Source of the DNA: GCA-003244245 sp049673305 | GTDB lineage: Bacteria; Actinomycetota; Actinomycetes; Mycobacteriales; Pseudonocardiaceae | DNA: 64,000 nucleotides | Direction: 5' to 3' | Assembly (NCBI GenBank): GCA_049673305.1 | Contig: JBATXM010000236.1 | Coordinates: forward strand, 35,978-99,977 | In this document: positions 15,005 to 24,251 of the stretch, piece by piece | Position numbering within the stretch: the stretch's first letter is position 1 | How the letters are laid out: each line of letters opens with the position of its first letter | Notes under the pieces: generated by a model | What the model was told of the DNA's origin: nothing | Seen by the model: only the letters and a program-made list of their open reading frames with translations | Database searches by the model: none | Program-made: the position numbers and the translations under genes

Positions 15005-16576
15005 TTGATTTTCGATCTGGTCGAGGAGCGGTGGCTTCCGGTCGTCGACCGTGATGGAGCCCAGCGAGCGGTGGGGCTTGCGGAAGTCCTGCTGACCGCG
15101 CATCAACTCGGTCGGATCCAGGGGGACACGCCCACGATGACAGCGGCGCTGTATCGGCTCGTGCTGGCCTTGGCCCACCGGGTATACGGACCGGCGAGCG
15201 ACACAGTATGGGCAGAATTGTGGTGTGCGGAGGAGCTGCCGGAAGGTCCGCTGCAGGGTTATTTCGCTCGACACCTGGCTCGCTTTGATCTCTTCCATCC
15301 GCAACGACCGTTCCTGCAGTGCCCCGCGGTGGCATCGTGCGATGTGGCCACGACCGCCAAGCTCGTGCCTTACCGGGCCGTCGGGAACAACGCCACTTTG
15401 TTCGACCAGACAACTGCCCAGGAGCGGCCCCTACTGGACCCGGCTGAGGCGGCGCGGTGGCTGGTAACCGTGCATGCCTTCGACACTGGCGGGTTGAAGA
15501 CGCCGTATGCCCGGGAGAAGTCTTCCGAGCGCGCCCCGTGCAACAACTTCGGCTGTGTCCTGGTGGAGGGCGCGACGCTGAAGGACACGCTGCTGCTCAA
15601 CATGCCGGTGTACAACCCAGCGCGGGAGGAGCCGGCGCCGACCACTGGAGCGGACTGTCCTGCTTGGGAGGACACTCCACCGAGGCCGGAACCCGAGATG
15701 CGATCTCCTCTGGGTTGGACAGACCTGCTCACCTGGCCCTCGCGGCGGATCCTGCTCTTTCCGCAGGAGAGCTCCACCGGCACCGTGGTCAACGGAGTCG
15801 TGGTTACTCCCGGTACCAGGCTTCGGGGCGATCTGCCGGAGATGGAACTGATGGCCGCGTTCCGCCGCCCGCCGGCAAGGGGCAGAAGCAGGGCACCACG
15901 ACCGCTTCTGCCGGTGCGTCTTCAGGAGCGCCGCGGAGTGTGGCGGCACAGCGCGGAGTTGCTGCTCGCCGGTGACCGGGATCGGCAGCGACCACGAGCG
16001 CTAGATCACGTGGCCGAACGGGTACGGGCTGAGCTCATTCCCGGACACGCCGTGTACACATTGCGGGTGTTCGGGCAGCAACTCGACAAGAACTTCGGAG
16101 CTATCGAGTGCTGGTTCGAGGAGGCAGTGCCCGCGCCCGTCGCGCTGCTCCGCGCCGAAAGCTCCCGAGTAGGCGCCATCATCGGGTTAGCCGTAAAGCT
16201 CGCTGACGAGGTGGGCTCGGCGCTGCGCGGAATGGAACACGGCTACTGCACGGAATTCCAGGCTGACCCGTCGAGCGATCTGGACCTGTGGTACTGGCCG
16301 CATCTGCCACAACCTTTCGGTATCTTTCTGCGAGAGGTGGCCGAGGCGCTGCGCGCAGCGCAGCCCGAAACGACTGCGCTCGAAGCGTGGGGACGAGCCG
16401 TCCGCGGCCTCGCCCGTCGGGCTGCGGACCAGTGGGCATACGGCTCACCTCGTCACAACCGAGGATTGCTTGTGGCTGGCAAGCAGCACGCGTCTTTTAC
16501 CGATCGGCTCGAATATCTGATCAAGAGGTTCCACGCCGAGACGACCGCGTTCATCGCAGTAGGGGAGGCAGTGTGA
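15005..16576 (+). CDS. cse1: Cse1/CasA, large subunit of type I-E Cascade
   Basis: A protein of about 523 residues starting IFDLVEERWLPVVDRDG, the usual Cse1 opening. It recognises the PAM and recruits Cas3. Family blocks include RIQGDTPTMTAALYRLVLAL, DLFHPQRPFLQ, the loop region around AFDTGGLKTPYAREKSSERA and NFGCVLVEG, and a C-terminal four-helix bundle ending in LEYLIKRFHAETT. The TTG at 15005 gives the family N-terminus and has AAAGGAGG four bases upstream. A GTG at 14990 would add five residues. The stop overlaps cse2. Confidence 0.88.
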   Translation: MIFDLVEERWLPVVDRDGAQRAVGLAEVLLTAHQLGRIQGDTPTMTAALYRLVLALAHRVYGPASDTVWAELWCAEELPEGPLQGYFARHLARFDLFHPQRPFLQCPAVASCDVATTAKLVPYRAVGNNATLFDQTTAQERPLLDPAEAARWLVTVHAFDTGGLKTPYAREKSSERAPCNNFGCVLVEGATLKDTLLLNMPVYNPAREEPAPTTGADCPAWEDTPPRPEPEMRSPLGWTDLLTWPSRRILLFPQESSTGTVVNGVVVTPGTRLRGDLPEMELMAAFRRPPARGRSRAPRPLLPVRLQERRGVWRHSAELLLAGDRDRQRPRALDHVAERVRAELIPGHAVYTLRVFGQQLDKNFGAIECWFEEAVPAPVALLRAESSRVGAIIGLAVKLADEVGSALRGMEHGYCTEFQADPSSDLDLWYWPHLPQPFGIFLREVAEALRAAQPETTALEAWGRAVRGLARRAADQWAYGSPRHNRGLLVAGKQHASFTDRLEYLIKRFHAETTAFIAVGEAV

Positions 16577-17181
16577 GTATCGAGGCGCTTCCATCGGACG
16601 CGCTCGCTCAGCGTCGGCACGTATTCGTGAACTACCTCTACGGACTGTGCGCAGGTCTGGACTCGACGAACCCACGCCGGGCGGCCGAGTCTCGCCAAGC
16701 ACTGGCGAGACTGCGGCGTAGTTTCGCCGGACCACGGCAGGAGGCCGAGGCCTACGACGTGGTGTTCGCCCACGACCCGCCGCAGGCAGAGCAGCAAGTG
16801 TGGTTGCTGGTCGCCGGATTGTTCGCACTACATCCACTGCGCCGTCCCAGTGGGCCCCGACGCTCGCTCGGCGCAGCAATGAGCGTGCTCGTCCAGCGAC
16901 GTGGTGAGTCGGTGAACCGGCGGTTCGTCCAGCTTGTATCAGTGGACCGACAGGGCTTGCCGCACTACCTGCGGCAGGCCGTTCAGCTTTTGAGGACCGA
17001 GAGCGTGCCGCTCGACTACGAGAAACTTCTTACCGACCTCGTCCGGCTCTTGCGCGACAACAGCCGGGACGACGACGCCTACCGTGTCCGGCTGGATTGG
17101 GCGCGCGACTTCCACCGCCCGCGCCCCGAGCGTCCTGGTGACGCTGATGACGCTGGTGACGTATCCACTTCTACTGTGTGA
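16573..17181 (+). CDS. cse2: Cse2/CasB, small subunit of type I-E Cascade
   Basis: A 202-residue, mostly helical, Arg-rich protein. The GTG start at 16573 overlaps the cse1 stop (GTGTGA) and has GGGGAGG a few bases upstream. The motif ARLRRSFAGPRQEAEAYDVVF and the later RRGESVNRRFVQLVS and LPHYLRQAVQLLR are typical of Cse2, which forms the belly of Cascade and contacts the displaced strand. The tail is acidic (DADDAGD). It overlaps the 5' end of the longest cas7e frame. Confidence 0.85.
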   Translation: MSIEALPSDALAQRRHVFVNYLYGLCAGLDSTNPRRAAESRQALARLRRSFAGPRQEAEAYDVVFAHDPPQAEQQVWLLVAGLFALHPLRRPSGPRRSLGAAMSVLVQRRGESVNRRFVQLVSVDRQGLPHYLRQAVQLLRTESVPLDYEKLLTDLVRLLRDNSRDDDAYRVRLDWARDFHRPRPERPGDADDAGDVSTSTV

Positions 17182-17195
17182 TTCTGGAGAAGAAC

Positions 17196-18362
17196 GTGAT
17201 CATTGAGCTTCACCTGCTGCAGTCGTTCCCGGTTAGCAATCTGAACCGCGACGATGTTGGCCAACCCAAGACCGCGACCTTCGGCAGTTGCACCCGAGGC
17301 AGGATCTCCAGCCAATGCATCAAGCGAGCTACCCGGCAGTTATTCAGCCAATACGGGCTAGACGTGTCGGAGACTGGGGTGCGCACCAAACGTCTGCTCG
17401 ATCGGGCCGCCAAACTCCTCGCTGAGCGTGGCCGGAACAACGACCAGGCCCCCGGCGTCGTCGAGGCAGGTCTCGAAACACTGGGGTTCCGTGTCGACAG
17501 TAAGACCCAGCTGAGTGAATACCTGCTGTTCGTCGGCCGGCAAGCGATTGAACTGCTGGCCGATTTCTGCGACCGCAATTGGGATCACCTCCACAAGACG
17601 GCGACGGACAAAGCCGCCAGTAAAGAAAAAGCCAAGGACTCAGGCCCTGACAAGGTTCCTACGGGCAAGACCAAGAAGATCCCACCAAACCGGGAAGCGT
17701 TGGCGGAAGCACGACACATCCTGGACGCAAGCCGCGTCGCCGACGTCGCCCTGTTCGGCCGCATGATCACCGATAACAAGGACTTCAGCGTCCACGCCGC
17801 GTCCCAGGTAGCACACGCGATCTCGACGCATGCGGTGGTCAACGAGTTCGACTACTACACCGCGGTGGACGACCTGAAGCCGAAAGCGGAGTCGGGCGCC
17901 GACATGATCGGCACCGTCGACTTCAACTCGGCCTGCTACTACCGCTACGCCAACCTCGACCTCACACAGCTCGACAAGAACCTCGACAGCGATCGGGATC
18001 TCGTTGCGCGAGCGACGAAGGCATGGCTGTACGCGTTCGTTCACGCCGTGCCCGGTGGGAAGCAGAACTCGATGGCAGCCCACACAGTGCCCGAGACCTT
18101 GCTCGGCGTCGCGCGGGGGCGCGGCGCCTGGAACCTGGCGAATGCCTTCCTCCGGCCGGTGACCGGCCCTGACCTGATGGCAACGTCCAGCGAGAAAATG
18201 CTGCAGCACTTCGGACAGCTTCGGAACTTCTACGGAAGCACCGAGATCTGTTCAGTCACCGCCGCATCGGTCACCGGCGATCTTCCACACATCGACAGAA
18301 CTGATGGCACGTCCAGCCTGGACGACTTCGCTTCCCGCGTACTGGCTAACGCAAAGGCCTGA
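17196..18362 (+). CDS. cas7e: Cas7e/CasC, backbone subunit of type I-E Cascade
   Basis: A 388-residue RAMP protein starting IIELHLLQSFPVSNLNRDD, the conserved family opening, followed by ATFGSCTRGRISSQCIKRA. Six copies normally coat the crRNA. Other family blocks are DVALFGRM, VHAASQVAHAISTHAV and FDYYTAVDDL, then GTVDFNSACYYRYANLD. The GTG at 17196 is preferred because GGAGA lies about seven bases before it; the GTG at 17178 would add six residues and overlap cse2. A Lys-rich linker near residues 130-170 may be a lineage insertion. Confidence 0.88.
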   Translation: MIIELHLLQSFPVSNLNRDDVGQPKTATFGSCTRGRISSQCIKRATRQLFSQYGLDVSETGVRTKRLLDRAAKLLAERGRNNDQAPGVVEAGLETLGFRVDSKTQLSEYLLFVGRQAIELLADFCDRNWDHLHKTATDKAASKEKAKDSGPDKVPTGKTKKIPPNREALAEARHILDASRVADVALFGRMITDNKDFSVHAASQVAHAISTHAVVNEFDYYTAVDDLKPKAESGADMIGTVDFNSACYYRYANLDLTQLDKNLDSDRDLVARATKAWLYAFVHAVPGGKQNSMAAHTVPETLLGVARGRGAWNLANAFLRPVTGPDLMATSSEKMLQHFGQLRNFYGSTEICSVTAASVTGDLPHIDRTDGTSSLDDFASRVLANAKA

Positions 18363-18367
18363 GCGCC

Positions 18368-19120
18368 ATGACGAGTTCACTGACGCTGTGCATCGACGCA
18401 CCCATGCAGTCATGGGGCACTACTTCGCGATTCATCATCCGCGATACGGCGACCGAACCAACGAAATCCGGGATAGTCGGTCTTCTCGCCGCAGCACTCG
18501 GCGTGGTGCGTGACGACACAGAAAAGATCGCGCAACTCGCCGAGCTCAGAATGGGAGTCCGCGTCGACCGAGAAGGCATCATCGAACGGGACTACCACAC
18601 CACGCAGAACGTACCCACCACCCTGGGCGGTGGCCATCGCACTATCGTCAGCAACCGCTACTATCTCGCTGACGCGGTGTTCCTCATCGTACTGGAGGGA
18701 GAACCAAGCCTGCTAGCGCAGCTCCACGCAGCGGTGCAGCATCCGCATTGGCCACTGTTCTTCGGGCGCAAAGCATACGTACCCACCCGACCGCTTCTTG
18801 GGTCTGATCGAGACGGCGAGCCACTCACCGCCATCGGACTCACCCACAAGCCGCTCGACATCGTGCTCACCGAGCATCCATGGCTGGAGATCGACCCGGA
18901 CAAGCGCCGCCGGGAAGCCCGCACGATCGAACGGGGAGTAGCGGTCGCCTTACGCACCCTCGTCGACTGCCACGCCACATCCCCTGGAGCAGAGCCGCGC
19001 CGCGACCACCCGGTTTCCTTCGCTCGCGGTGACCGCCGCTTCGCCACCCGCTCGGTGTGCCCCGGGCAGGTACCGCTGACGACGACGATGATCTTCACAG
19101 GAGAGCCCGCATGTTCCTGA
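18368..19120 (+). CDS. cas5e: Cas5e/CasD, crRNA 5'-handle subunit of Cascade
   Basis: A 250-residue RAMP protein. The N-terminus has LCIDAPMQSWGTTSRF and TATEPTKSGIVGLLAAALG, both hallmarks of Cas5. RDYHTTQNVPTTLGG and SNRYYLADAVFLIVLEG follow, and FFGRKAYVPTRPLL lies near residue 140. It caps the 5' handle of the crRNA. It starts five bases after cas7e and ends ten bases inside the cas6e gene, so the operon is tightly packed. Confidence 0.88.
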   Translation: MTSSLTLCIDAPMQSWGTTSRFIIRDTATEPTKSGIVGLLAAALGVVRDDTEKIAQLAELRMGVRVDREGIIERDYHTTQNVPTTLGGGHRTIVSNRYYLADAVFLIVLEGEPSLLAQLHAAVQHPHWPLFFGRKAYVPTRPLLGSDRDGEPLTAIGLTHKPLDIVLTEHPWLEIDPDKRRREARTIERGVAVALRTLVDCHATSPGAEPRRDHPVSFARGDRRFATRSVCPGQVPLTTTMIFTGEPACS

Positions 19121-19797
19121 GCAAGCTCACGATCAACGTGACATCCCGGCAGTTCCGGCGTGACTACGCCGACATCCACGACATGCACCGCACCATCATG
19201 TCGGCCTTCCCCCAGGTCTCGGATGGCCAGCCGGCGCGCCAAGCCCACGGCACCCTGTGGCGCCTCGACGGCACGCACCGCAGGTTCGTGCTGTACGTCC
19301 AAAGCCACATTGAGCCGGACTGGGCCGCTCTCGCCGACGGGTACCTGACTCAACCCGCCCAAGTTCGAGGCCTTCAGCCCGTCCTGGACGCCATCGCACC
19401 AGGCCGCAAACTGGCATTCCGGCTGATGGCCAATCCGACACACGCCGTACTCCCCCACGGTCTTCCCGGCCAGCGCGGGCGGGGCAAACGCGTCGCCCAT
19501 CGCAGGCCAGACAAGCAGATCGAGTGGCTTGCCCGCCAAGGAGAACGCCACGGCTTCGTGATCCCGCTCGCCTCCAACGGACAAGCCGACATCGCCCCCT
19601 CACCCTGCCCCACCCTCCGCGGACGGAAACGTGACCAAGACCGAGCTGGCATCGTCGTCGAGCCAGTCCGCTACGACGGCCACCTCATCATCACCGACCC
19701 CGATGCCTTCGCCGCGGCCATCCAGAACGGCATCGGACGCGCCAAGGCATACGGCTGCGGCCTCCTCAGCCTCGCCCCAATCCGTCCCGCCACATGA
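19111..19797 (+). CDS. cas6e: Cas6e/CasE, crRNA-processing endoribonuclease
   Basis: A 228-residue RAMP nuclease that cuts the repeat hairpin and stays bound to the 3' end of the crRNA. The sequence IHDMHRTIMSAFPQ places a His at residue 26, the position of the catalytic His in characterised Cse3 proteins. The C-terminal glycine-rich loop is GIGRAKAYGCGLLSLAP. The ATG at 19111 has AGGAGAG upstream and overlaps the end of cas5e. The array begins 93 bases after its stop; cas1 and cas2 normally follow but do not. Confidence 0.88.
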   Translation: MFLSKLTINVTSRQFRRDYADIHDMHRTIMSAFPQVSDGQPARQAHGTLWRLDGTHRRFVLYVQSHIEPDWAALADGYLTQPAQVRGLQPVLDAIAPGRKLAFRLMANPTHAVLPHGLPGQRGRGKRVAHRRPDKQIEWLARQGERHGFVIPLASNGQADIAPSPCPTLRGRKRDQDRAGIVVEPVRYDGHLIITDPDAFAAAIQNGIGRAKAYGCGLLSLAPIRPAT

Positions 19798-19890
19798 CCG
19801 CCAGCCGCGACGTGCAACCAGACGATCACTCGTGCGATCAACTGATCCAATTCGCATACCTTCGGGAGGTAAAGACGCAGCTCGGCAAGT

Positions 19891-20643
19891 GTGGTCCCCG
19901 CGCATGCGGGGGTGCTCCATGGGATGACGACGCCGACGCTGTCATGTGGGAGTGGTCCCCGCGCATGCGGGGGTGCTCCCTACCAGATCGCCCGCTCCTA
20001 CCAAGGCATTTAGTGGTCCTCGCGCATGCGGGGGTGCTCCGCAATACACCGTCGCCGGTTTCCACCTCGGACTGTGTTCCCCGCGCACGCGGGGGTGCTC
20101 CCATGGCGCCCGCGATGCAAGACGCCGTTATGTCGTCGTCCCTGCTCATGCAGGGGTGCTCCCTGGTCCCGGAAAAACACATTCTGGATCATGTTGCCGT
20201 CCACGCATGCGGGGGTGTTCCGCGCCGGTTGTAGAGCCGCGCGTAACGGTCCAGGTCGTCCCCGCGCATACGAGGGTGCTCCGCCCGACTATCACTGGCG
20301 CTGATCAAGCTCGTGTCGTCCCCGCGCATGCGGGGGTGCGCCAATGAGTAGATGCCCACTGTGGCCGATCAGCCAATCGTCCCCGCGCGCGGGGGTGCTC
20401 CAACGTCCCAGGGAAAATTGGGGCCAGGGTCGGCGTCGTCCCCGCGTATGCGGGGGTGCTCTCATCACCCGTCATGTCGACACGTTGTCATCGGTATCGT
20501 CCCCGCATATGCGGGGTGCGCCTACGACAAGATGTGGCTTGCCGGGCAGGAGCCGTCGTTCCCGCGCATGCGGGGGGTGCTCCTCCAATTGAGTGGCACC
20601 GACGTAGAACGTCGGGTCGTCCGCGCGTATGTGCACTTCGGTG
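19891..20643 (+). CRISPR. Type I-E CRISPR array, 13 repeats and 12 spacers
   Basis: The 28-base consensus begins GTCGTCCCCGCGC, has a CATGCG centre and ends GGGGGTGCTCC; the arms of the inner stem are CCCCGC and GCGGGG. Repeats start at 19891, 19952, 20013, 20074, 20135, 20194, 20255, 20315, 20376, 20435, 20496, 20555 and 20616. Spacers are 31-33 bases, most of them 33. The first three repeats carry GTGG instead of GTCG. Several repeats have substitutions or one- to two-base indels (26, 27 and 29 bases), and the last is strongly decayed, which marks the trailer. The leader side is therefore next to cas6e. Confidence 0.95.
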
Positions 20644-20748
20644 CTTGCGCCACCGGGAACGGGCCAAACCTACGACGAAGCCCGCGCTACCCGCCTCAGG
20701 CAGGTCTATGACGCTGAGTACGGCAGGAGTCGATAAGGCGAACTAGAC

Positions 20749-23577
20749 TCAAGAACCGCCGCGGTTGTCACGCGTAGACAACAGGGATCGAAGGTCCGAG
20801 AATCCTCGGGCGCCGAGGGCGTGAGCGAGGTCTGTGGCTGCTCGTCGTGCGGTGGGATCGTCGGATTCAAGGGCTGCGGCCAGAATAGCACGAATATCGC
20901 CCAGGTATGCGGTGATCGTCCAGCCCTCTTTGTCGCCAGCAGCCAGCAGGCGAACTGCTTCCACGCTCTTATGGGGATAAGTGCGTACAACCTCAGCAAG
21001 ACGGTCGAAAACAGCGTGATTGAAGATAATTTTTCCACCGCCGAGGCGCAGCGCCTCGATCAATTGTTCGATCGACCACTCGTCGGGAAACTTTCCAGAT
21101 CCAAACCAGTGCCCAAACGACGACGCTTCGTTTTCCTCACGCTGCAATTGACCCTCCATTTGCGCGGTACGCGCCTGCCAGAGCGTCTGGGCTCGTGCGA
21201 TGACTTCCGACGGAAGCTCGTCGGACGTCTGAATGGCTTGTCCAACAAAAGTCAATGCCGCTTTACGCACTTCCCCCGAGGCTCGACGGAAGAATGTCGT
21301 AACAAGGTCGTCATCTACCCTGATCACACCGCGGAGTACGAGCTTCATGAGATGACGGGCGAGCCCGACGTTGGGACTCCCGCGAAGGATGCTTCCCGAT
21401 GCAGGCGCGGAGGGTTCGATGCGCTCAACCGCCTTGGCGTACTGGTTGCGCAGTGCAGTGAAGACGGAATCGTGGGCATCGCAAAATTCAACGTATGTGT
21501 CCCACGCCGCGTCATAGAGTTGCCGCAAAGCGGGATCGTTAGGAAATATTGCAGAAAGTCGTTGTTCAACCCACGATTGGTCAAGAAAAATGAGTTGCGG
21601 AAGCCATTGGCCATACACCGACCGGACGGCTGCGGAAGAATCGACGACAGGGTTCAAATGGGCGTCGAGGATATCGCGAACTTCGCTCGGCAGAGCGCGG
21701 CTCACTCCATCCGCCGCTTCGGTGAGTTTAATCGCGAGGCGATGAACCCACAGTGCATACCGGACAACAGCGTGCAGCGCGACTCCGCGGGTGGTGTTGA
21801 TAGCCAGAGCGGGTGGGGACATGTTTGGGCCGCCCAGCTCGGCTTCTCGTTCAGGGGTGGGGTCAGTGTCTTGTGCCAGAGGCTCAAGTGTCGCCCAGGC
21901 TTGGCCTCGAAGGTCAAGCGGAATGCCTTGCTCTTCGTCCGCGAATCCCGCTTCGATCAGGCGCGCGATGGCTTGCCGTGTCCATGTCCCTTCTGCGCTA
22001 AGCCCCTCGTCCTCTCGCGACGTAGTCGGATGAGTATCAAGTACCCACTGGCAAAGGTCCAAAACAGAATCCCAGGCAAACGAGCATGAGGATCGCAACG
22101 CTTCGCGCCAGCCGTCAATAGCGCCGCGAATGTAGGCTAGTGGAACGCTACGGAACTGGGCTGCTATCTCGGCAAAGCGCTGTGGTTGCTGGGTTACGGC
22201 TTGGGACAGCGCACGGCTGAGTCCTTCGTCAGACGGGGCCATGAACTCGCCGGTGGATTCCCACTCGCGTAGAAAGTTGATCACTTCGGTGTCTGCCATG
22301 GCTAGTAGCTCGTCCGCAGTGCGTGGGCTGCTCGGCCCGACCATCAGTCCGGTGCCGTGTATCAAGAACTCCGGGTGCGCGGATTCCGGCCCGATCTCGG
22401 CGACAAGGTCGTCGTAGTGGTGCCGCCAGGTGGCTCCCAGCACATCCTTCAGGATCGCCAACCTCCGGCGTCGCCAGTATCGCGCGTACTCCTCGGGGTC
22501 AACATCGGCAGGTGTCTCGACGGGGCCGCCCTCAATGGCTTCGATAATCCGTTGCTGGTCGGCGGTATCCAGACGGGGGAAGGCCGCCTGCACCAGGAGC
22601 CAGAACTCGTGGTATTGGTGCAGGTCGTCAACGCGATCGGGATCGAGCACCCGGTCGCGCACAAGGTCCCATCCAGCATCGAGTTGCGTCCGCAGAAGCG
22701 ACAAGGCAACACGGTGGAAGATGCGCCAGGGCCGTTCCTCCAGCTTGGCCACGACGGTGGACAGGACAGTCGTGTCTGCGGAAACGTAGCTCTGCGTGGT
22801 GTCACGTAGCAGTTCGATCAGGACATCGCGTACTTCAGGAACCGAAAGGTTTTGGGGGCTCGGTTCGATGGCGCTACGCCAGATATGCGAGCCGTCGTAG
22901 GGAGGATTCTCGCCCGGCGCCGTGATTTGCACAGCTTCCTGGAGAAGATCAGACAACAGATCGACAGCCCGTGCAGGATCGATCGCGGCCAAGCGCAGAA
23001 TAACCTCGCGGGCTATCTGTTCATACTCCCAGTTGCTGTATCGGGAGCGAACACTGAACAGGTAACGAGGCGCAGGGCCGCCGCTTTCGTCTTGTTCTGT
23101 TGTTAGCGGCTTGAGCAGAGCGCCGGCGATGTCGAAGGCAGACCGGATTTGCCCCTCTTGTGCGAGTTTGATGGCAACCTGCGCCAATTTGTGAGGTACG
23201 AGTAGGAGGTAGGGTGATTCGAGCCATGATATCGCTGCCGGCACCAAACGCACCGCGTGGTCGGCCGGCATGGCGAGGGCGGCATCGAGGATATCGTGGT
23301 GGACACGCGGGTTCTCGGTCGCCGGGATCGATTGCAAAACTTGGAGAACGAGCACTGGTTCTTCGCTCGCCATACATGCCAGGTACTGAGATTCCGGCCA
23401 GAACGGAAATCGGATGTACTTCCCATCGATCTCCGGACCAGGTGGCGCCTGAAAGAACCCCCGGCGTCGGAGAGGTTCGATCCACCCTGGCGACGTCAGC
23501 CTGCTGAAGAAGTATTCGGCATCCGCGGCGTTCTTGATCGCCCTGATCGCCTTGTCTACTGTTTCGAGACTAGGCAT
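20749..23577 (-). CDS. Large unknown protein, probable helical-repeat, beside CRISPR
   Basis: A 942-residue soluble protein with no signal peptide, membrane segment or Walker motif that I can see. The N-terminal 80 residues (YFFSRLTSPGWIEPLRRRG, FWPESQYLACM) recall a domain seen in large sensor proteins of defence NTPases. The rest is a succession of helices such as HDILDAALAMPADHAVRLVP, consistent with a HEAT-like solenoid. Its start lies eight bases inside the 224-residue gene before it, so the two are coupled. Codon use and GC are lower than in the neighbours, suggesting transfer. The function is unknown; a defence role is inferred from location. Confidence 0.7.
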   Translation of the reverse strand: MPSLETVDKAIRAIKNAADAEYFFSRLTSPGWIEPLRRRGFFQAPPGPEIDGKYIRFPFWPESQYLACMASEEPVLVLQVLQSIPATENPRVHHDILDAALAMPADHAVRLVPAAISWLESPYLLLVPHKLAQVAIKLAQEGQIRSAFDIAGALLKPLTTEQDESGGPAPRYLFSVRSRYSNWEYEQIAREVILRLAAIDPARAVDLLSDLLQEAVQITAPGENPPYDGSHIWRSAIEPSPQNLSVPEVRDVLIELLRDTTQSYVSADTTVLSTVVAKLEERPWRIFHRVALSLLRTQLDAGWDLVRDRVLDPDRVDDLHQYHEFWLLVQAAFPRLDTADQQRIIEAIEGGPVETPADVDPEEYARYWRRRRLAILKDVLGATWRHHYDDLVAEIGPESAHPEFLIHGTGLMVGPSSPRTADELLAMADTEVINFLREWESTGEFMAPSDEGLSRALSQAVTQQPQRFAEIAAQFRSVPLAYIRGAIDGWREALRSSCSFAWDSVLDLCQWVLDTHPTTSREDEGLSAEGTWTRQAIARLIEAGFADEEQGIPLDLRGQAWATLEPLAQDTDPTPEREAELGGPNMSPPALAINTTRGVALHAVVRYALWVHRLAIKLTEAADGVSRALPSEVRDILDAHLNPVVDSSAAVRSVYGQWLPQLIFLDQSWVEQRLSAIFPNDPALRQLYDAAWDTYVEFCDAHDSVFTALRNQYAKAVERIEPSAPASGSILRGSPNVGLARHLMKLVLRGVIRVDDDLVTTFFRRASGEVRKAALTFVGQAIQTSDELPSEVIARAQTLWQARTAQMEGQLQREENEASSFGHWFGSGKFPDEWSIEQLIEALRLGGGKIIFNHAVFDRLAEVVRTYPHKSVEAVRLLAAGDKEGWTITAYLGDIRAILAAALESDDPTARRAATDLAHALGARGFSDLRSLLSTRDNRGGS

Positions 23578-24244
23578 GGCTCTCGCCTTCCTCGATGATG
23601 GCGTCCAACGCAGTGAAGTCGTCGAACGTGTGCGGACAGAGCAGATCCATGAGAAACTCCTCCAACGCGCTCAACTGGGCGAAAAAGTCATCTTCGGAGC
23701 GTGCCGAGTTGTGGTGCGCGACCCCCTGAAAGTATCCGTGATACTCGCCCCATAGGTCTTCACGAACCTTTGCTATGGGTTCTGGCATGGGGCGGCCGGA
23801 CACGTCCATGCAACGTATTGCGGCGCGTCGCTCTGCACGCCGAGCCGGATAGTTGAGCGTGAACCACTCGAAGAACTCTCCCGCTTTGCGATGAAACTTC
23901 CGCACGCGGCCATTGCTTGCCGCCGGATTTCTCTCATTGTCAGCGACCGTCTTCCAATGCTGCTTCAGATTGTTAACCGCTTCTTTAAGGTTGGTTTTGT
24001 TTTCCACTGGGACGTCAATGCGTTGCGGGAGTTTCTCCATTAACTCCCGAACCGAGTGGGCTGCCAGCGGTACGCGTTCGGGATTGCCGGACGCGAGGAC
24101 GTAGTAGACCGAAATGAACATGCTTCCCAACTGGCTGTCCAGTTGGCAGAGAGCGGAATACACCGCGCTCTGCCTGGCGGAAAGCTCCCATACCCCGTGG
24201 TCTGGATAGCTGGGTTCGGGTCCCGCTCGCCCTGCCTCAGTCAC
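23570..24244 (-). CDS. Unknown helical protein coupled to the 942-aa gene
   Basis: A 224-residue, mostly helical protein. Notable stretches are MFISVYYVLASGNPERVPLA, NLKEAVNNLKQHWKTVADNE, and GYFQGVAHHNSARSEDDFFA followed by LEEFLMDLLCPHTFDD. The AHHN segment in a helical context recalls HEPN-like domains, but the RxxxxH signature is not clear. It overlaps the following large gene by eight bases. The pair lies between a CRISPR array and a TIR-nSTAND relic, so a two-gene defence module is a fair hypothesis. I do not recognise the family. Confidence 0.65.
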   Translation of the reverse strand: MTEAGRAGPEPSYPDHGVWELSARQSAVYSALCQLDSQLGSMFISVYYVLASGNPERVPLAAHSVRELMEKLPQRIDVPVENKTNLKEAVNNLKQHWKTVADNERNPAASNGRVRKFHRKAGEFFEWFTLNYPARRAERRAAIRCMDVSGRPMPEPIAKVREDLWGEYHGYFQGVAHHNSARSEDDFFAQLSALEEFLMDLLCPHTFDDFTALDAIIEEGESHA

Positions 24245-24251
24245 CTAGCCC

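Noticed and set aside
19838..20182. Minus- and plus-strand ORFs across the CRISPR array
   Set aside because: Their repeated Arg/Ala/Gly words are translations of the repeats.
20644..24244. Search for cas1 or cas2 after the array
   Set aside because: No frame shows Cas1 or Cas2 features; the two genes there are of another kind.
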